Virus record (IMG/VR): IMGVR_UViG_3300025083_000060
Location: 1 to 50,470 of that record
Direction: 5' to 3' (one strand)
DNA length: 50,470 nt
Origin: a virus
Part shown: positions 1-9,732 of the stretch, one piece after another
Position numbering within the stretch: position 1 is the first letter of the stretch
Layout of the letters: every line of letters begins with the position of its first letter
Notes under the pieces: model-generated
The model's input: the letters and a program-made list of their open reading frames with translations, nothing else
Database searches by the model: none
Told to the model about the DNA's origin: nothing
Program-made: the position numbers and the translations under genes

Positions 1-4
1 CATA

Positions 5-472
5 ATGATAGAAGTATTAGCTTTAGCAGGTGCAGTTACTAAAATAGCTGGTGCAGTTAGTTCTGCAGTTAAAGCTGGTGGTGATGTAGCAGACTTACTG
101 CCTCACTTTGGTAAGTTAGCTAAGTTAGAAGCTGACATAGGTTTAGCTGAACAAGGTAGACACAAAGGTCCTCTAGGTAGACTTACATCATCTGAAGAAG
201 AAGGCTTTGCAATTGCACAAGCCAAGATGAAACACAAAGAAGCACAGAACGAACTACGTGAAGTGTGTAGATTGTATGGACCGCCGGGCATGTGGGATCT
301 TGTTGTAAAAGAACAAGCAGCAGCTAGGGTCAGACAAAAAGAAGCACTAGAGGCCCAAGCAAAAGCAAGAGATAAATTGTTTTGGGGTATATCATTAACA
401 GTAGGTGTGCTATTATTCTTAGGTGGTACAGGTGCAATGATCTGGGGTCTTAACGAAGTAGTAAATGGTTAG
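5..472 (+). CDS. Putative internal virion or virion membrane protein
   Basis: A 155-residue protein with an Ala/Gly-rich hydrophobic N-terminus (about residues 5-30), a charged Lys/Glu/Gln-rich middle (about 65-125) that should be helical, and one clear membrane segment near the C-terminus (about 127-150). It is the first gene of a + strand block that continues with two large ejection-like proteins, so a role in the virion core or in DNA entry is inferred from context, analogous to the small internal core protein of T7-like phages. I recognise no domain. Only four bases precede the ATG, so the ribosome site cannot be judged. Confidence 0.75.
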   Translation: MIEVLALAGAVTKIAGAVSSAVKAGGDVADLLPHFGKLAKLEADIGLAEQGRHKGPLGRLTSSEEEGFAIAQAKMKHKEAQNELREVCRLYGPPGMWDLVVKEQAAARVRQKEALEAQAKARDKLFWGISLTVGVLLFLGGTGAMIWGLNEVVNG

Positions 473-506
473 TTATAAAAAGAAGACATGCAAGAAAGTT
501 TAAAAC

Positions 507-3221
507 ATGAGAAATAGTTTGTATAATCCTTTTATGCCATCCTTAAGTGTTAAGGATCTAATGGTTTATAATATGAGTTCTGGAGGTGTTGACCCAAGGT
601 TTCAACCCAAGCTACCTTTTGCTGAATTTAAAGAAGAAGAAGAAGATGTACAAAAGTCATCTCAAGATGAAGGTACTTCTGCCCCTACAGGCTTTGCTAA
701 GGGTGGTATGCCTAAAGCACCGGGTGTAGCTCCTACTCCTGTACAAAACCCCGGTGATTTCACTGAAAAAGATCCGGGGAAATGGGGGCATTCTCAGAAC
801 TGGATATCAGGAGGTAGAGAACGTGGAGAAATTAAGAACAAAAAAACAGGAGCTAAAAAGTTTACAGCGTACTTTAAAAAGGGTGACAAGAAAAGTATAG
901 CTAAAGCTGCTAAAGAGTTAATGGGTCCTTTAAATAAAGCTTACACTGAATACACAAAGAAAAAAGCAGCCCACACAAAAAAAGTTAATGCATTTAAAAC
1001 TTATCAAAAAGCACAAAAAGCTTATGATAAAAAAGCATCAGCCTATCAACAAGCTAATGTAAAAGGTCAGCAGGAGCTTGTACAATCTGCTTTAACTGAT
1101 CCCGGATCTTTAGCTGAAAAAGCAAAAGTAGATACTATTAGCGCTAAGACTAAAGGCACTACCATTGCTGCAGGTGTAGGAGATGCTGCAGGTAAAACCC
1201 CTCAGATGGGAGTTACTACAGCGGGCACTGCTGCTCAAGCAGGAGGTGTTGGTAAAGTAAAAGCAGAAACAGTAAGTGCAGACAAAGTAGCAGGTGATAC
1301 CCAAAAACTAATTAAGGATACAGGTGTAACAGGCGAAGTATCTGATGAATCTCAGATAGATGCTGCACAAGGTGAACTATCTAAAGATGCTATGGCTGAT
1401 GCAGCCACTATGGACCCTGAATATGTTCAAGAGGTTACTGCAGGAGAGCGTCAAGTTTCTTCAGAAGAGTTGGCTTCTGCTCAAGGGTTAGATGAAAAAG
1501 CAGTAAAGAGTCAGATAGCTCAAGCTAATGTTCCTGATAATATTAAAGCTGCTCAGACTTCTGTACAACCAGAAGAGATTCCACAACCAGCACAAATACA
1601 AGAGTCTGAAATGGCTGCTGCTGAAGCTATGACTATGGACGGTCTTAGTGACGATGCTACAGCAGTTGCAGCTAAACTTGAATCTTTTAACGTAGACGAT
1701 GGTACACTAGCAGAGTTTAAAGAAGGTAAGATTGAAGCGCAAGATACTGTACAAGGTCAGCTTGCAGGTCTTATGAAGCAGTTTGATGATGGCACACCAG
1801 CATGGGCTGCAGGTGCTATGCGGGCTGCTAACTCTGCAATGGCGGCTCGTGGTCTAGGCTCTTCGTCTATGGCAGGTGCTGCTGTTCTTCAAGCAGCTAT
1901 GGAATCAGCTTTGCCTATTGCATCTAAAGATGCTGATGCTTTCCGTAGCATGAAGATGGACAACCTTAATAGACAACAGCAAATTTCATTAGCTAATGCG
2001 GCTGCACAGCAAGGCGTAGAGCTTGCAAACTTTAATGCTGAACAACAAACCGCATTACAAAACTCTCAGAATGCTTTCTCACTGCAGTCACAGAACTTGT
2101 CTAACATGCAACAGACTGTTCTAGCTAACGCACAAATCAAAGCATCTTTGCAAGGACAGAACTTATCTAACCAACAACAATCTAACATGGCTGAAGCTGC
2201 TCGTTATGCAGAGGTTAATAATCTTAACCTTAATAACCGTCAGCAAGCTGTCTTACAAGATAATGCTAATGAGATGCAAGTCAACTTAGCTAACATGAAC
2301 TCTAAGCAACAAGCTTACTTAGCTAATGCGCAGCTAGAGGCTGCACTACAAGGTAAGAAGATTGACAACAAACAGCAGACAGCTATGGCTAATGCTGCAC
2401 GATTTGCTGATGCTGCTAATCTTACATTCACTGCGGCAGAGCAAGCTAAGATCCATAACTCAGAGCTTATGAAAACAGTAGGACTTGCAGAGCTTAGCTC
2501 AGAACAAGCGGCTACATTACAGAATGCTGCAGCCGTGGCTTCTATGGATATGGCTAACTTAAGTAATGAGCAGCAAGCTAAAGTTCAGAATGCTAAAGCT
2601 TTCCTTGATATGGATATGGCTAACTTAAACAATGAACAACAGGCTGTTATGTTTAAGCGGCAAGCTATGCAGCAATCTCTGTTGTCAGATCAGGCTGCTG
2701 AAAATGCTGAGCGTCAGTTTAATGCGTCATCTAAAAATCAAACTAAACAGTTTATGGCAACTACTAAGGCACAGATTAATCAGTTTAATGTGGCGCAAAA
2801 TAATGCTATGAAGCAGTTTAACGCAGGAGAGAAGAACGCTGCTGCAAAGTTTAATGCAGAAATAAAGAATCAGAGAGCACAATTCAACGCCTCTAATAGA
2901 TTAGTTGTAGCACAAGCTAATGCTCAGTGGAGACAGAATGTAGCAACTCTTAATAGTGCTGCAAAGAATGAAGCTAATAGACAGCACGTCATGACAGCTA
3001 ATGCTATGACTCAATCGACTATGGATCAGATATGGCAACGAGAGCGAGACGTTATGTCTATGGCATGGAAGTCTCATGAAAGTAATAAAGATAGAGCTAA
3101 CGCAATTATCATGGCTCAGATGAGTGCTGACGCTCAAGCAGCCGCCCTTAAAGCGCAAGAACGTGCCGCTAATAGTAGATCAATAGGTAACTTTTTTGGT
3201 GGACTTATCTTCAGCGGTTAA
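507..3221 (+). CDS. Large repeat-containing internal virion protein (22- and 11-residue helical repeats)
   Basis: A 904-residue protein. The N-terminal 70 residues carry an AKGGM motif also seen in other virion genes of this phage. Residues about 100-180 are Lys-rich and residues 180-440 Ala/Thr/Val-rich. From residue 486 it contains eleven tandem 22-residue repeats (pattern NLsNxQQaxLaNAxxxxxxxL), then six or more 11-residue repeats (pattern xQFNAxxKNxx). No other domain is evident. An 11/22 period is typical of long helical hendecad coiled coils or amphipathic helices, so a long helical rod or trans-envelope channel ejected with the genome is inferred. It lies between two other entry-type genes. 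The ribosome site before the ATG is weak. A start at Met10 is possible. Confidence 0.8.
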   Translation: MRNSLYNPFMPSLSVKDLMVYNMSSGGVDPRFQPKLPFAEFKEEEEDVQKSSQDEGTSAPTGFAKGGMPKAPGVAPTPVQNPGDFTEKDPGKWGHSQNWISGGRERGEIKNKKTGAKKFTAYFKKGDKKSIAKAAKELMGPLNKAYTEYTKKKAAHTKKVNAFKTYQKAQKAYDKKASAYQQANVKGQQELVQSALTDPGSLAEKAKVDTISAKTKGTTIAAGVGDAAGKTPQMGVTTAGTAAQAGGVGKVKAETVSADKVAGDTQKLIKDTGVTGEVSDESQIDAAQGELSKDAMADAATMDPEYVQEVTAGERQVSSEELASAQGLDEKAVKSQIAQANVPDNIKAAQTSVQPEEIPQPAQIQESEMAAAEAMTMDGLSDDATAVAAKLESFNVDDGTLAEFKEGKIEAQDTVQGQLAGLMKQFDDGTPAWAAGAMRAANSAMAARGLGSSSMAGAAVLQAAMESALPIASKDADAFRSMKMDNLNRQQQISLANAAAQQGVELANFNAEQQTALQNSQNAFSLQSQNLSNMQQTVLANAQIKASLQGQNLSNQQQSNMAEAARYAEVNNLNLNNRQQAVLQDNANEMQVNLANMNSKQQAYLANAQLEAALQGKKIDNKQQTAMANAARFADAANLTFTAAEQAKIHNSELMKTVGLAELSSEQAATLQNAAAVASMDMANLSNEQQAKVQNAKAFLDMDMANLNNEQQAVMFKRQAMQQSLLSDQAAENAERQFNASSKNQTKQFMATTKAQINQFNVAQNNAMKQFNAGEKNAAAKFNAEIKNQRAQFNASNRLVVAQANAQWRQNVATLNSAAKNEANRQHVMTANAMTQSTMDQIWQRERDVMSMAWKSHESNKDRANAIIMAQMSADAQAAALKAQERAANSRSIGNFFGGLIFSG
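1962..2687 (+). repeat. Eleven tandem 66-bp units encoding 22-residue repeats
   Basis: Residues 486-727 of the 904-aa protein divide exactly into eleven 22-residue units with no insertions. The conserved positions are N-L/F-x-N at 1-4, Q-Q at 6-7 and A-N-A near 11-13. The DNA has diverged between units, so selection is on the protein period rather than on recent DNA duplication. Confidence 0.9.
2712..2909 (+). repeat. Six tandem 33-bp units encoding 11-residue repeats
   Basis: Residues 736-801 of the 904-aa protein form six 11-residue units, each with (Q/K)F at positions 2-3 and usually N-A after it. They begin 8 residues after the 22-residue array, and the period is exactly half of it. Weaker 11-residue units may continue to about residue 834. 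Confidence 0.88.
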
Positions 3222-3242
3222 GTATAATAAAGGTATAACATA

Positions 3243-4190
3243 ATGTCAAAAGAAACTAGAAAATCTTTAATGAGCCTTCGTCAATCTATGGCTTTACTGG
3301 GTGCAGCAGGAGGTGCGCAAGCTGGTATAGGTGCGTCTATTGCGGCTCAGATAGAACAAGATAAACAGGGTGGCTTTATGTCTGGTACAGAAAGATCTAG
3401 AAAAGCTAGAGCAGATATAGAAAGTATAGATACTAAACCTATAGAAACCTCAGAAGGCTTAACTAGAAGCAAGGATGATGAGCCTCTTAAATTAAAGGAT
3501 TCAATAAAAGATGCAATCAGTGGTTGGTTTTCTGTGCAGAATGATCCTGAGATACAAGCAGAGATAGATAAAGCTGCTCCTAAAAAGGAAGACACAACAT
3601 CCTACAAAGGCCCTTCTCAAAACAAAGCCACTAATCCTGACCCCGTAGTGGCTAAGGAGAAGCCTCTTGTAAAAGCTCCTGCTCCTCAGAAACCTAAAGG
3701 AGACATGCCTGAGCCTCTTGTTCTGAGTGCAGAAGATGCGGAGCTACTGGAGACTGTTGTATGGGCTGAAGCTGAAGGCGAAGGTATTGAAGGACGTAAT
3801 GCAGTACGTGGTGTTATCCTTAATCGCATTGCATCTGGTGAATTTCCTGATACATTAGAGGGTGTGTTGAAGCAGAAAAATCAGTTTGAACCCGTAGGTA
3901 AGGCTAAAGGAAATATAAGAAACGTCACACTTGCAGGTAAGACTATAGATCCTAAACTTTTAGATCAACGTAAGTTTGAATTAGATAGCTATCTTAGAGA
4001 GGGTGTGGATGCTTCTCAAGGAAGTACCTTCTTTCTTAATAAAGAAGTAAGTGAAAAACGTGGTACAGATTTTTATGGAGCTAATCCTATTACCATAGGA
4101 CAGCATACATTCTATTCTAGCTACAAGAAAAATGCACCTGTGGTTGTGCCTTACTACTCCCATAATGTTGTTATAGAAGGTTTACAATAA
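3243..4190 (+). CDS. Virion-associated cell wall hydrolase, SleB-like (Hydrolase_2)
   Basis: 315 residues. The N-terminal half is low-complexity, basic and probably a linker. The C-terminal half (about 165-310) matches the SleB/CwlJ-type hydrolase fold: a VVWAEAEGEGIEGRNAV segment with the expected catalytic Glu, then VILNRI and a QFEPV-type motif. The family cleaves peptidoglycan. Sitting among entry proteins and far from the lysis genes at 30 kb, it most likely acts locally on the wall during DNA injection rather than in lysis. AAAGG lies upstream of the ATG. Its stop overlaps the next start (TAATG). Confidence 0.82.
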   Translation: MSKETRKSLMSLRQSMALLGAAGGAQAGIGASIAAQIEQDKQGGFMSGTERSRKARADIESIDTKPIETSEGLTRSKDDEPLKLKDSIKDAISGWFSVQNDPEIQAEIDKAAPKKEDTTSYKGPSQNKATNPDPVVAKEKPLVKAPAPQKPKGDMPEPLVLSAEDAELLETVVWAEAEGEGIEGRNAVRGVILNRIASGEFPDTLEGVLKQKNQFEPVGKAKGNIRNVTLAGKTIDPKLLDQRKFELDSYLREGVDASQGSTFFLNKEVSEKRGTDFYGANPITIGQHTFYSSYKKNAPVVVPYYSHNVVIEGLQ

Positions 4191-4774
4191 TGTTTGAAGC
4201 ACCCATCCCCGGACAGTCGCTGACGGATGAACCCGGAAACTTTGACTGGGAGCAACCCCCTACAATTACAGATCCAGATCCCGCTATTGTATACCACTTA
4301 GATAGATTATACACAGAGGAAGTGGCAGAGAGTGCTCTGTTTATGTTGGAGTTTGGATTTTCTGTAGAGTTGTTGGTAGATAGTATTCTTACGGGTGCTG
4401 TTGGTCAAGGTATGCACAGTATTGATATGAGCTTGACTATTGCACCAATCATTCACGAAGAGATTACTTGGATGGCAAAGACTGCAGGAATAGATTTTGT
4501 GGAGTTCTTTAGTGGCGACGATGAAAAGAAGCAAAAAGAAGAAGACAAGCTGGAAGCTCTTATTAAGAAAAGTTTGGAAGACCAACTGTCAGAGGAAGAA
4601 GACGAGATAGATGAAAGCTTTGTTGAAGAAACAGCGGAAGCTTTCGGTACTCCTCAAAGAGAGAAGCTGACTGAGATGCGAGAAGAGCAGCCGCAACAAC
4701 CCCAAGAACCAGAAGTAAAACCTGATGCAGCGCCTAAAGCTAGTGGTCAAGGACTTATGAGTAGAGGAGCTTAA
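4190..4774 (+). CDS. Conserved phage protein of unknown function, probable virion component
   Basis: 194 residues. A mixed central part (about 40-105) contains a long hydrophobic helix around a FGFSVELLVDSILTG-type stretch. It is followed by a strongly acidic Glu/Asp/Lys helix (about 108-150) and a Pro/Gln-rich tail ending in Arg-Gly-Ala. No domain is recognised. Its start overlaps the hydrolase stop by one base, so the two are translationally coupled, and it sits in the entry-protein block, which suggests a structural or chaperone role. Confidence 0.72.
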   Translation: MFEAPIPGQSLTDEPGNFDWEQPPTITDPDPAIVYHLDRLYTEEVAESALFMLEFGFSVELLVDSILTGAVGQGMHSIDMSLTIAPIIHEEITWMAKTAGIDFVEFFSGDDEKKQKEEDKLEALIKKSLEDQLSEEEDEIDESFVEETAEAFGTPQREKLTEMREEQPQQPQEPEVKPDAAPKASGQGLMSRGA

Positions 4775-4777
4775 GCT

Positions 4778-6151
4778 ATGAGTTGGATGAATTTTATGGC
4801 GGGGGTTGCCGAAAAAGGCACTGAAATAATGGACGAAAGACGTAAGTACATTAGAGACAAGCGTCAAGCAAATCAAGATTGGCTAGATACTTATGGCAGA
4901 AAGATCGTAGCAGAAAGACAAGAAAGTATTAATAATGTTTTAAATATGTCTAACTACATTTTAGGTAGAGGCGTAGAGAAAAATTTTGTAAACTACTTGT
5001 ATGAAACTGGTGGCGTTCCCGCTATCAGTAGTACGTATAATGCTATTAAAGATGACACCTCAATAACAGGACAAGATATCCAGTCCTTCATAGGTGATAT
5101 TGGTACATACACTTCTCCAGAAACACCTCTGGGTGACAGAATTAAAGATAGCTTTAATAACTTTTCTAGAGCAGAGCGCCCTGAAGATCAAGAAGAAAAG
5201 AACTTTATGGCAAGTCTTGGTGGTGGCTTTGGACTTTTATTTGGGGATGAAACAGAAGCAGTTTCTAGAGATCTAGATGAAATGATGATTGGCGAGTATA
5301 CAGGTACTGAAGTTAAGGCTATGGCAGGGCTAACCTCAACACCAAAAGCACCGGGTCTTGTAGAGTTTAACTATAGTGCCTTACCTGCTTCTCAAGCAAG
5401 TGCTACAGAGAAGAAAGCAGTGGCGTCCGAAATAGAAAGTAACTTAAAGACTATAATAGAAGATAAGATTAAGGATCTTAGAATAGCTTCAGATACTGCG
5501 TCTCAACTGGAATTGCAGGATCTACTTGATATTGAAGATTATGCAGGTATCGCAAAAAAATATCCAGATCTGTTACAACCTGTGCTAAATGCTGCAAAAA
5601 GATTTGAAAAAAAGTATCCGGGATCTATGACAGATCCTACTTTTATAGATCAATCTTTTGTAGACTACTACATAACAGCGTCTGCACCTTTAACTTTAGA
5701 AGACAAGCATAAAAACATAAAAGATGCGGGGTATAACATACCACCCCTAGATACTCTACGAGAGTTCGACAGTGATGAGGCCGCTGCAGAAGAGTTGGGA
5801 CCTGATACATATTATCTTGTAGGGGATGAAATAAGAAGGACAGAGCCTGACGATAACGGTGACGATAACGGTGAAGATGACGGTGAAGACGGCGGTGAAG
5901 ACGGCGGTGACAATGAAGGAGACGATACAGGGGTAGACTTGACACAACCTACAGACCCCCGTCCTACAATGTCACAGCTTATCCTTAAGTTTAAAGAAGA
6001 GAACGACATAGCTTCTAGGCGGCGCTTAACTCCTGCGCAAAAGCGCCCATTACAAAAACAAATTGATGATTGGAATGCCACATATGGAGCTACCCATAAC
6101 CCCGTAACAGGCGAGCTTAAAAGAAAAACAAGGCAGAGAAGGCCCCGCTAA
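4778..6151 (+). CDS. Unknown virion-block protein with acidic Asp/Gly repeat linker
   Basis: 457 residues beginning MSWMNFMAGVAEKG, preceded by GAGGAG about 9 bases upstream. The body is helical and soluble. Residues about 358-385 form an Asp/Glu/Gly/Asn tract encoded by a 12-bp tandem repeat, followed by a short basic C-terminal domain ending RQRRPR. No catalytic motif was found. The next gene starts immediately after its stop codon. A structural or ejection-related role is inferred from position only. Confidence 0.72.
   Translation: MSWMNFMAGVAEKGTEIMDERRKYIRDKRQANQDWLDTYGRKIVAERQESINNVLNMSNYILGRGVEKNFVNYLYETGGVPAISSTYNAIKDDTSITGQDIQSFIGDIGTYTSPETPLGDRIKDSFNNFSRAERPEDQEEKNFMASLGGGFGLLFGDETEAVSRDLDEMMIGEYTGTEVKAMAGLTSTPKAPGLVEFNYSALPASQASATEKKAVASEIESNLKTIIEDKIKDLRIASDTASQLELQDLLDIEDYAGIAKKYPDLLQPVLNAAKRFEKKYPGSMTDPTFIDQSFVDYYITASAPLTLEDKHKNIKDAGYNIPPLDTLREFDSDEAAAEELGPDTYYLVGDEIRRTEPDDNGDDNGEDDGEDGGEDGGDNEGDDTGVDLTQPTDPRPTMSQLILKFKEENDIASRRRLTPAQKRPLQKQIDDWNATYGATHNPVTGELKRKTRQRRPR
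5849..5932 (+). repeat. 12-bp tandem repeat encoding acidic Asp/Glu-Asn/Gly-Gly linker
   Basis: Seven consecutive 12-base units follow one another in frame. The first two are identical (GACGATAACGGT), the fourth and fifth are identical (GAAGACGGCGGT), and the last two have decayed. It is a likely slippage-prone linker. The whole tract keeps the reading frame. Confidence 0.85.
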
Positions 6152-9100
6152 ATGGCAATAACATATGAACAAATGATGGCCGCTGCCCGAAAAGATGAGG
6201 ACCGTCAAACAGAAGATGTGTTTGGTCCTGCAGATGCTTCTTCTGTAGGAGATCTTACTGAAGATCAAAACTTTAACATTGTTGAAAAGTATATGAACCA
6301 ACGCTTTGGTATGAGTGAGATGACTCATGACAGACAGAACATTGTTGATTCCTATGTCAATCATATGCGTAAGTTTAACTTCGGTCAGTCTGTTACCACA
6401 CTAGGTGAGATGACTTACCTGCACAACCCAGCTAAAGAAGAGGGTGAGATAAACTCTAGACGTGCTGCTGCTGCAGATGCTTATCAGTTATTTGATAACA
6501 TGAAGGGTGCCTTCTCTGATGAAACTACCTTCGGTCAAAAGGTAGATGCTGTAGGTGATTACGCTAGAGCTTTGATTATAGACCCTGCTAACCTTGCATC
6601 TTTGGGTGTAGGTAAACTAGCTGCACAAGCTGGTATGAAAGGTGTGACAGCCGCAGCCAAGAAAGCTGCTATGTCTTTCGCTAAGAAGCAGCTTAGAGAG
6701 AGAGGCATAAAGAAGCCTACTGAAAAACTATTACGGGAAGAAGCTTTCAAGCAAGAGCGTAAGATCCTAGCTCGTATGATGCAGTCTGAGGCTGGCAAGG
6801 AAGCAGCACAGAAGTCTGCCAAGATGGAGATAGGTGCAACAGCTTTATCAGATGCAGCCTTTGGGTTGAGTGTTGACTGGGCTTACCAAGAATCCTTTGA
6901 GAAGGCAGGACTTCAAACAGACTATGATGCGGTGCAAGGTAGTGTTGCATTTGCTGGGGGATTGTTTGGCGGTGGGATTGCATACGGTTTAAATCGTATA
7001 TCTAAAGGTGGTCCTGAATCCATAGGTGCTTCAGCTAAATTCTTTGCAGACGCTGCAGAAGCTAAAGCTAAAGCTGCTGACTTAGCAGGAGAAGAAGTAC
7101 GTAGACAGACTAAAGAAGCTACAGAAAATCTAAAGGCAGACCCTGAAGCTGTAGAATCCTTGTCAAGAGACTTGGCTGATACAAAAGCTAGATTAGGTGA
7201 CTGGTTTAATAAAGTCCAACGTGGGGATATGGCAAGGGCTGTACCACTAGAGCCGGGTTCACCCGGTACACCTCGTAGTGATATCATTTTAGATTTGTTT
7301 CTAAGGGGATCTCCTCAAGATGGCTTTGAGGGTGTGTCAACTATCCTAGCTAAGCGAGGTATCAAACAGCCTATAGGCCGTGAAGGTTTTGCTAATCACT
7401 TTGACTGGTTGTCTAGCACTGTGATGGAAATGCCTGACAGTGTTATAGATGACATACAAGGTATCTTTGATGAAACTCTAGGCAAATTCATACCAGACTT
7501 TAAAGGCAAGACCCTTGAGCAAGGCTTAGATGTTCTGTCTTCTGAGGTTAGTCAGAGTGCTAGATACTTAAATATTTTATCTAAGACTAGTCGGGCTATA
7601 GGTTATGAGCCTGAGACAGACGAACCCTTGCAAAGACTTATTGGCGCAGCTAAGGCAGAGCTAGATTCAAAGCAAGCTGAGATGTCTGCTAAAGAAATGA
7701 TTGCTGAAGGTATGACACCCTTTGCTGCACGTAAAGCGGCTGTCTCTAAAGGCGCTGCCAAGTTTCAAAACAACTTCATTCGTACTTTGGTTACGCATCC
7801 GGGCACAACTATGCTCAACTTGATTGGTTGGACACAGGCATCTGCATTACAAAGTATAACTGATACTACTCGTGGTGTACTATACGGTCCTGCATCCTTT
7901 GCATATTCTGTGATGGGCAGGAAAGCTGACGCTGTACAAGCTCGTAACAAAGGCATACAGTTACTCAAGCTGCAGAAGCAGAAGATATCTAACATCCTAG
8001 ATCCTAACGCCACGTTCAACGAAGCAATGGACTTCTTTGCTCACAACCCTAAAGCGCAGAAAGAAATGTTTCGCTTTATGGCGGGTGAAATTGAGATGGA
8101 AGACACGCTCAAACAGTTGAACATTAAAATAGATGACATGGATAAGCCCGGCGTCCCTGAGAAAGTAATGGACTTCTTCCAAACAGTCTATGGTGTTAAG
8201 GCGCAAGACTTCTTAACTAAGACGCAAGAGTTTATGTACAACATAGATAAACAGGTACGTCTTAAATACAACATGTCTTACTCTGAGTTCATTGCAGATG
8301 CAGATCTATACAAGAAGATGGATGGAGAAGAGTATGCAGAAGTAACAGCTACTGCTGTGTCTGATACCTTACGCACTGTATTTTCTAAATCATATAAACC
8401 TAAGTCAGAAGACATTGATAAAAGTGCATTGGGCTATGTAGCTGCTGCTATCGAAGATGCACGTAGAGTTCCTGTTGTTGGTGCACTTGTACCTTTCGGT
8501 AAGTTCTTTAACAACACTGTCGTACACATGGCAGATTACACAGGCATAAGCTTTATGCATAAATATTTAGGCAAGTCTGAGAGAGATCCTTATGAGCTTG
8601 CTATCAAAGGTGCAGTAGGACTAGGTTTAATAGGGGCTTGGGGAGCTTACGACTATAAGAATATGGAAGAAGGTCTTGCTTGGAATGAAGATCGTATGAG
8701 TGACGGCACTATACGAGATCGTAAGTATGACTTCCCTTTCAGCTTCTATAAGGCTATGGGTCGTATGGCAGCGCATCAATACAGAGATGGTTATGTACCG
8801 AAAGAACTAGTCGCAGATATTACTGCCACTTTTGGTATTGAATCAATCACAAGACAATTAGGTGAAGTCAGTAAAGCACCCTATCAACTTCTACTAGATC
8901 TCTCTGCAGGTGATATAGATGCAGTTAAGTCTAATGCAAGTTCTGCTGTAGGTGGTGCAGTATCTATGTACATATCAGGATATACACGTCCCTTAGATCC
9001 TATCAATCAAGTAGCCGCTATCTCTCGTGGAGAAGATTATATAGCAGTAGATCGTAATGATGGTAGCAAGTGGCTAAACAATTCAGTGCGCTACGTAGAT

Positions 9101-9697
9101 CAAATGTTTGATGCTATGGATCTGTCCGTACAAGAAATGGTAGGGCAGAAAGCACCCCAAGAAAAGAATAGAGCTTTATCTGATACTCCGGGTAGAGCAC
9201 CTATAGGAAGACTGTTTGGTTTTAGGGAGAAAGATGCACCTTCCACTATCAATAGAATGTTTAATGAGATAGGTTTACCTGAGTGGAAGTCTAACATCAA
9301 AGCTGACATTGCTGTAGCTGATAATAGAATGAATGAAATAATTGTAAACTATTTAGATTACTATTCTGAAAATGTCGTAAACTCTGCTAAGTGGCGGGAT
9401 GGTACAGATGAAGAGCGTAGATATTTAGTTAGTCGTGTTCTGTCTGTATCCAAAAAGCAAGCAATGAAAACTCTACAGCTTCACGGTAGGACAGGGGATC
9501 GTCGCATGGAAATCATGTACGACATCAGTAAGCGAGGCGGCTCTATCAGTAAGAGAGAACTAGCTGATGGTATGGAAGCTTTGGGTATGAAAGGAGAAGT
9601 AGAAGATCTTTCTAACGAGGCACTAGAACTCTTATACTTCTATCTCAAGGATGAGAACAACAGAAAGAAACTACTTCAAACACAAAGTAACCTATAA
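6152..9697 (+). CDS. Large internal virion / DNA ejection protein
   Basis: 1181 residues, by far the largest protein here and close in size to the T7 gp16 class of ejection proteins. Gly/Ala-rich hydrophobic stretches occur at about 265-285 (AFAGGLFGGGIAYG) and about 820-840 (GAVGLGLIGAWGAY), with amphipathic helices between. There are no recognisable enzyme motifs, and the transglycosylase seen in T7 gp16 is not evident; the separate SleB-like protein may do that job. It begins directly after the preceding stop (TAA-ATG) and ends the + strand block at a terminator. Function is inferred from size, composition and position. Confidence 0.78.
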   Translation: MAITYEQMMAAARKDEDRQTEDVFGPADASSVGDLTEDQNFNIVEKYMNQRFGMSEMTHDRQNIVDSYVNHMRKFNFGQSVTTLGEMTYLHNPAKEEGEINSRRAAAADAYQLFDNMKGAFSDETTFGQKVDAVGDYARALIIDPANLASLGVGKLAAQAGMKGVTAAAKKAAMSFAKKQLRERGIKKPTEKLLREEAFKQERKILARMMQSEAGKEAAQKSAKMEIGATALSDAAFGLSVDWAYQESFEKAGLQTDYDAVQGSVAFAGGLFGGGIAYGLNRISKGGPESIGASAKFFADAAEAKAKAADLAGEEVRRQTKEATENLKADPEAVESLSRDLADTKARLGDWFNKVQRGDMARAVPLEPGSPGTPRSDIILDLFLRGSPQDGFEGVSTILAKRGIKQPIGREGFANHFDWLSSTVMEMPDSVIDDIQGIFDETLGKFIPDFKGKTLEQGLDVLSSEVSQSARYLNILSKTSRAIGYEPETDEPLQRLIGAAKAELDSKQAEMSAKEMIAEGMTPFAARKAAVSKGAAKFQNNFIRTLVTHPGTTMLNLIGWTQASALQSITDTTRGVLYGPASFAYSVMGRKADAVQARNKGIQLLKLQKQKISNILDPNATFNEAMDFFAHNPKAQKEMFRFMAGEIEMEDTLKQLNIKIDDMDKPGVPEKVMDFFQTVYGVKAQDFLTKTQEFMYNIDKQVRLKYNMSYSEFIADADLYKKMDGEEYAEVTATAVSDTLRTVFSKSYKPKSEDIDKSALGYVAAAIEDARRVPVVGALVPFGKFFNNTVVHMADYTGISFMHKYLGKSERDPYELAIKGAVGLGLIGAWGAYDYKNMEEGLAWNEDRMSDGTIRDRKYDFPFSFYKAMGRMAAHQYRDGYVPKELVADITATFGIESITRQLGEVSKAPYQLLLDLSAGDIDAVKSNASSAVGGAVSMYISGYTRPLDPINQVAAISRGEDYIAVDRNDGSKWLNNSVRYVDQMFDAMDLSVQEMVGQKAPQEKNRALSDTPGRAPIGRLFGFREKDAPSTINRMFNEIGLPEWKSNIKADIAVADNRMNEIIVNYLDYYSENVVNSAKWRDGTDEERRYLVSRVLSVSKKQAMKTLQLHGRTGDRRMEIMYDISKRGGSISKRELADGMEALGMKGEVEDLSNEALELLYFYLKDENNRKKLLQTQSNL

Positions 9698-9709
9698 GAC
9701 AAAAAAAGA

Positions 9710-9727
9710 GGGGGCAACTAAGCCCCC
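9710..9727. terminator. Bidirectional intrinsic terminator between convergent blocks
   Basis: A perfect 6-bp GC stem (GGGGGC / GCCCCC) encloses a 6-base AACTAA loop. On the + strand it is followed by TTTTATTATTTT. On the - strand the preceding A7 run becomes a T7 run. It lies between the end of the 1181-aa gene and the end of the convergent minus-strand block, so it can stop transcription from both sides. Confidence 0.9.
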
Positions 9728-9732
9728 TTTTA

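Noticed and set aside
1110-3158. Opposite-strand frames inside the 904-aa protein gene
   Set aside because: They are produced by the biased repeat codons; products are Ser/Cys/His-rich with no ribosome sites.
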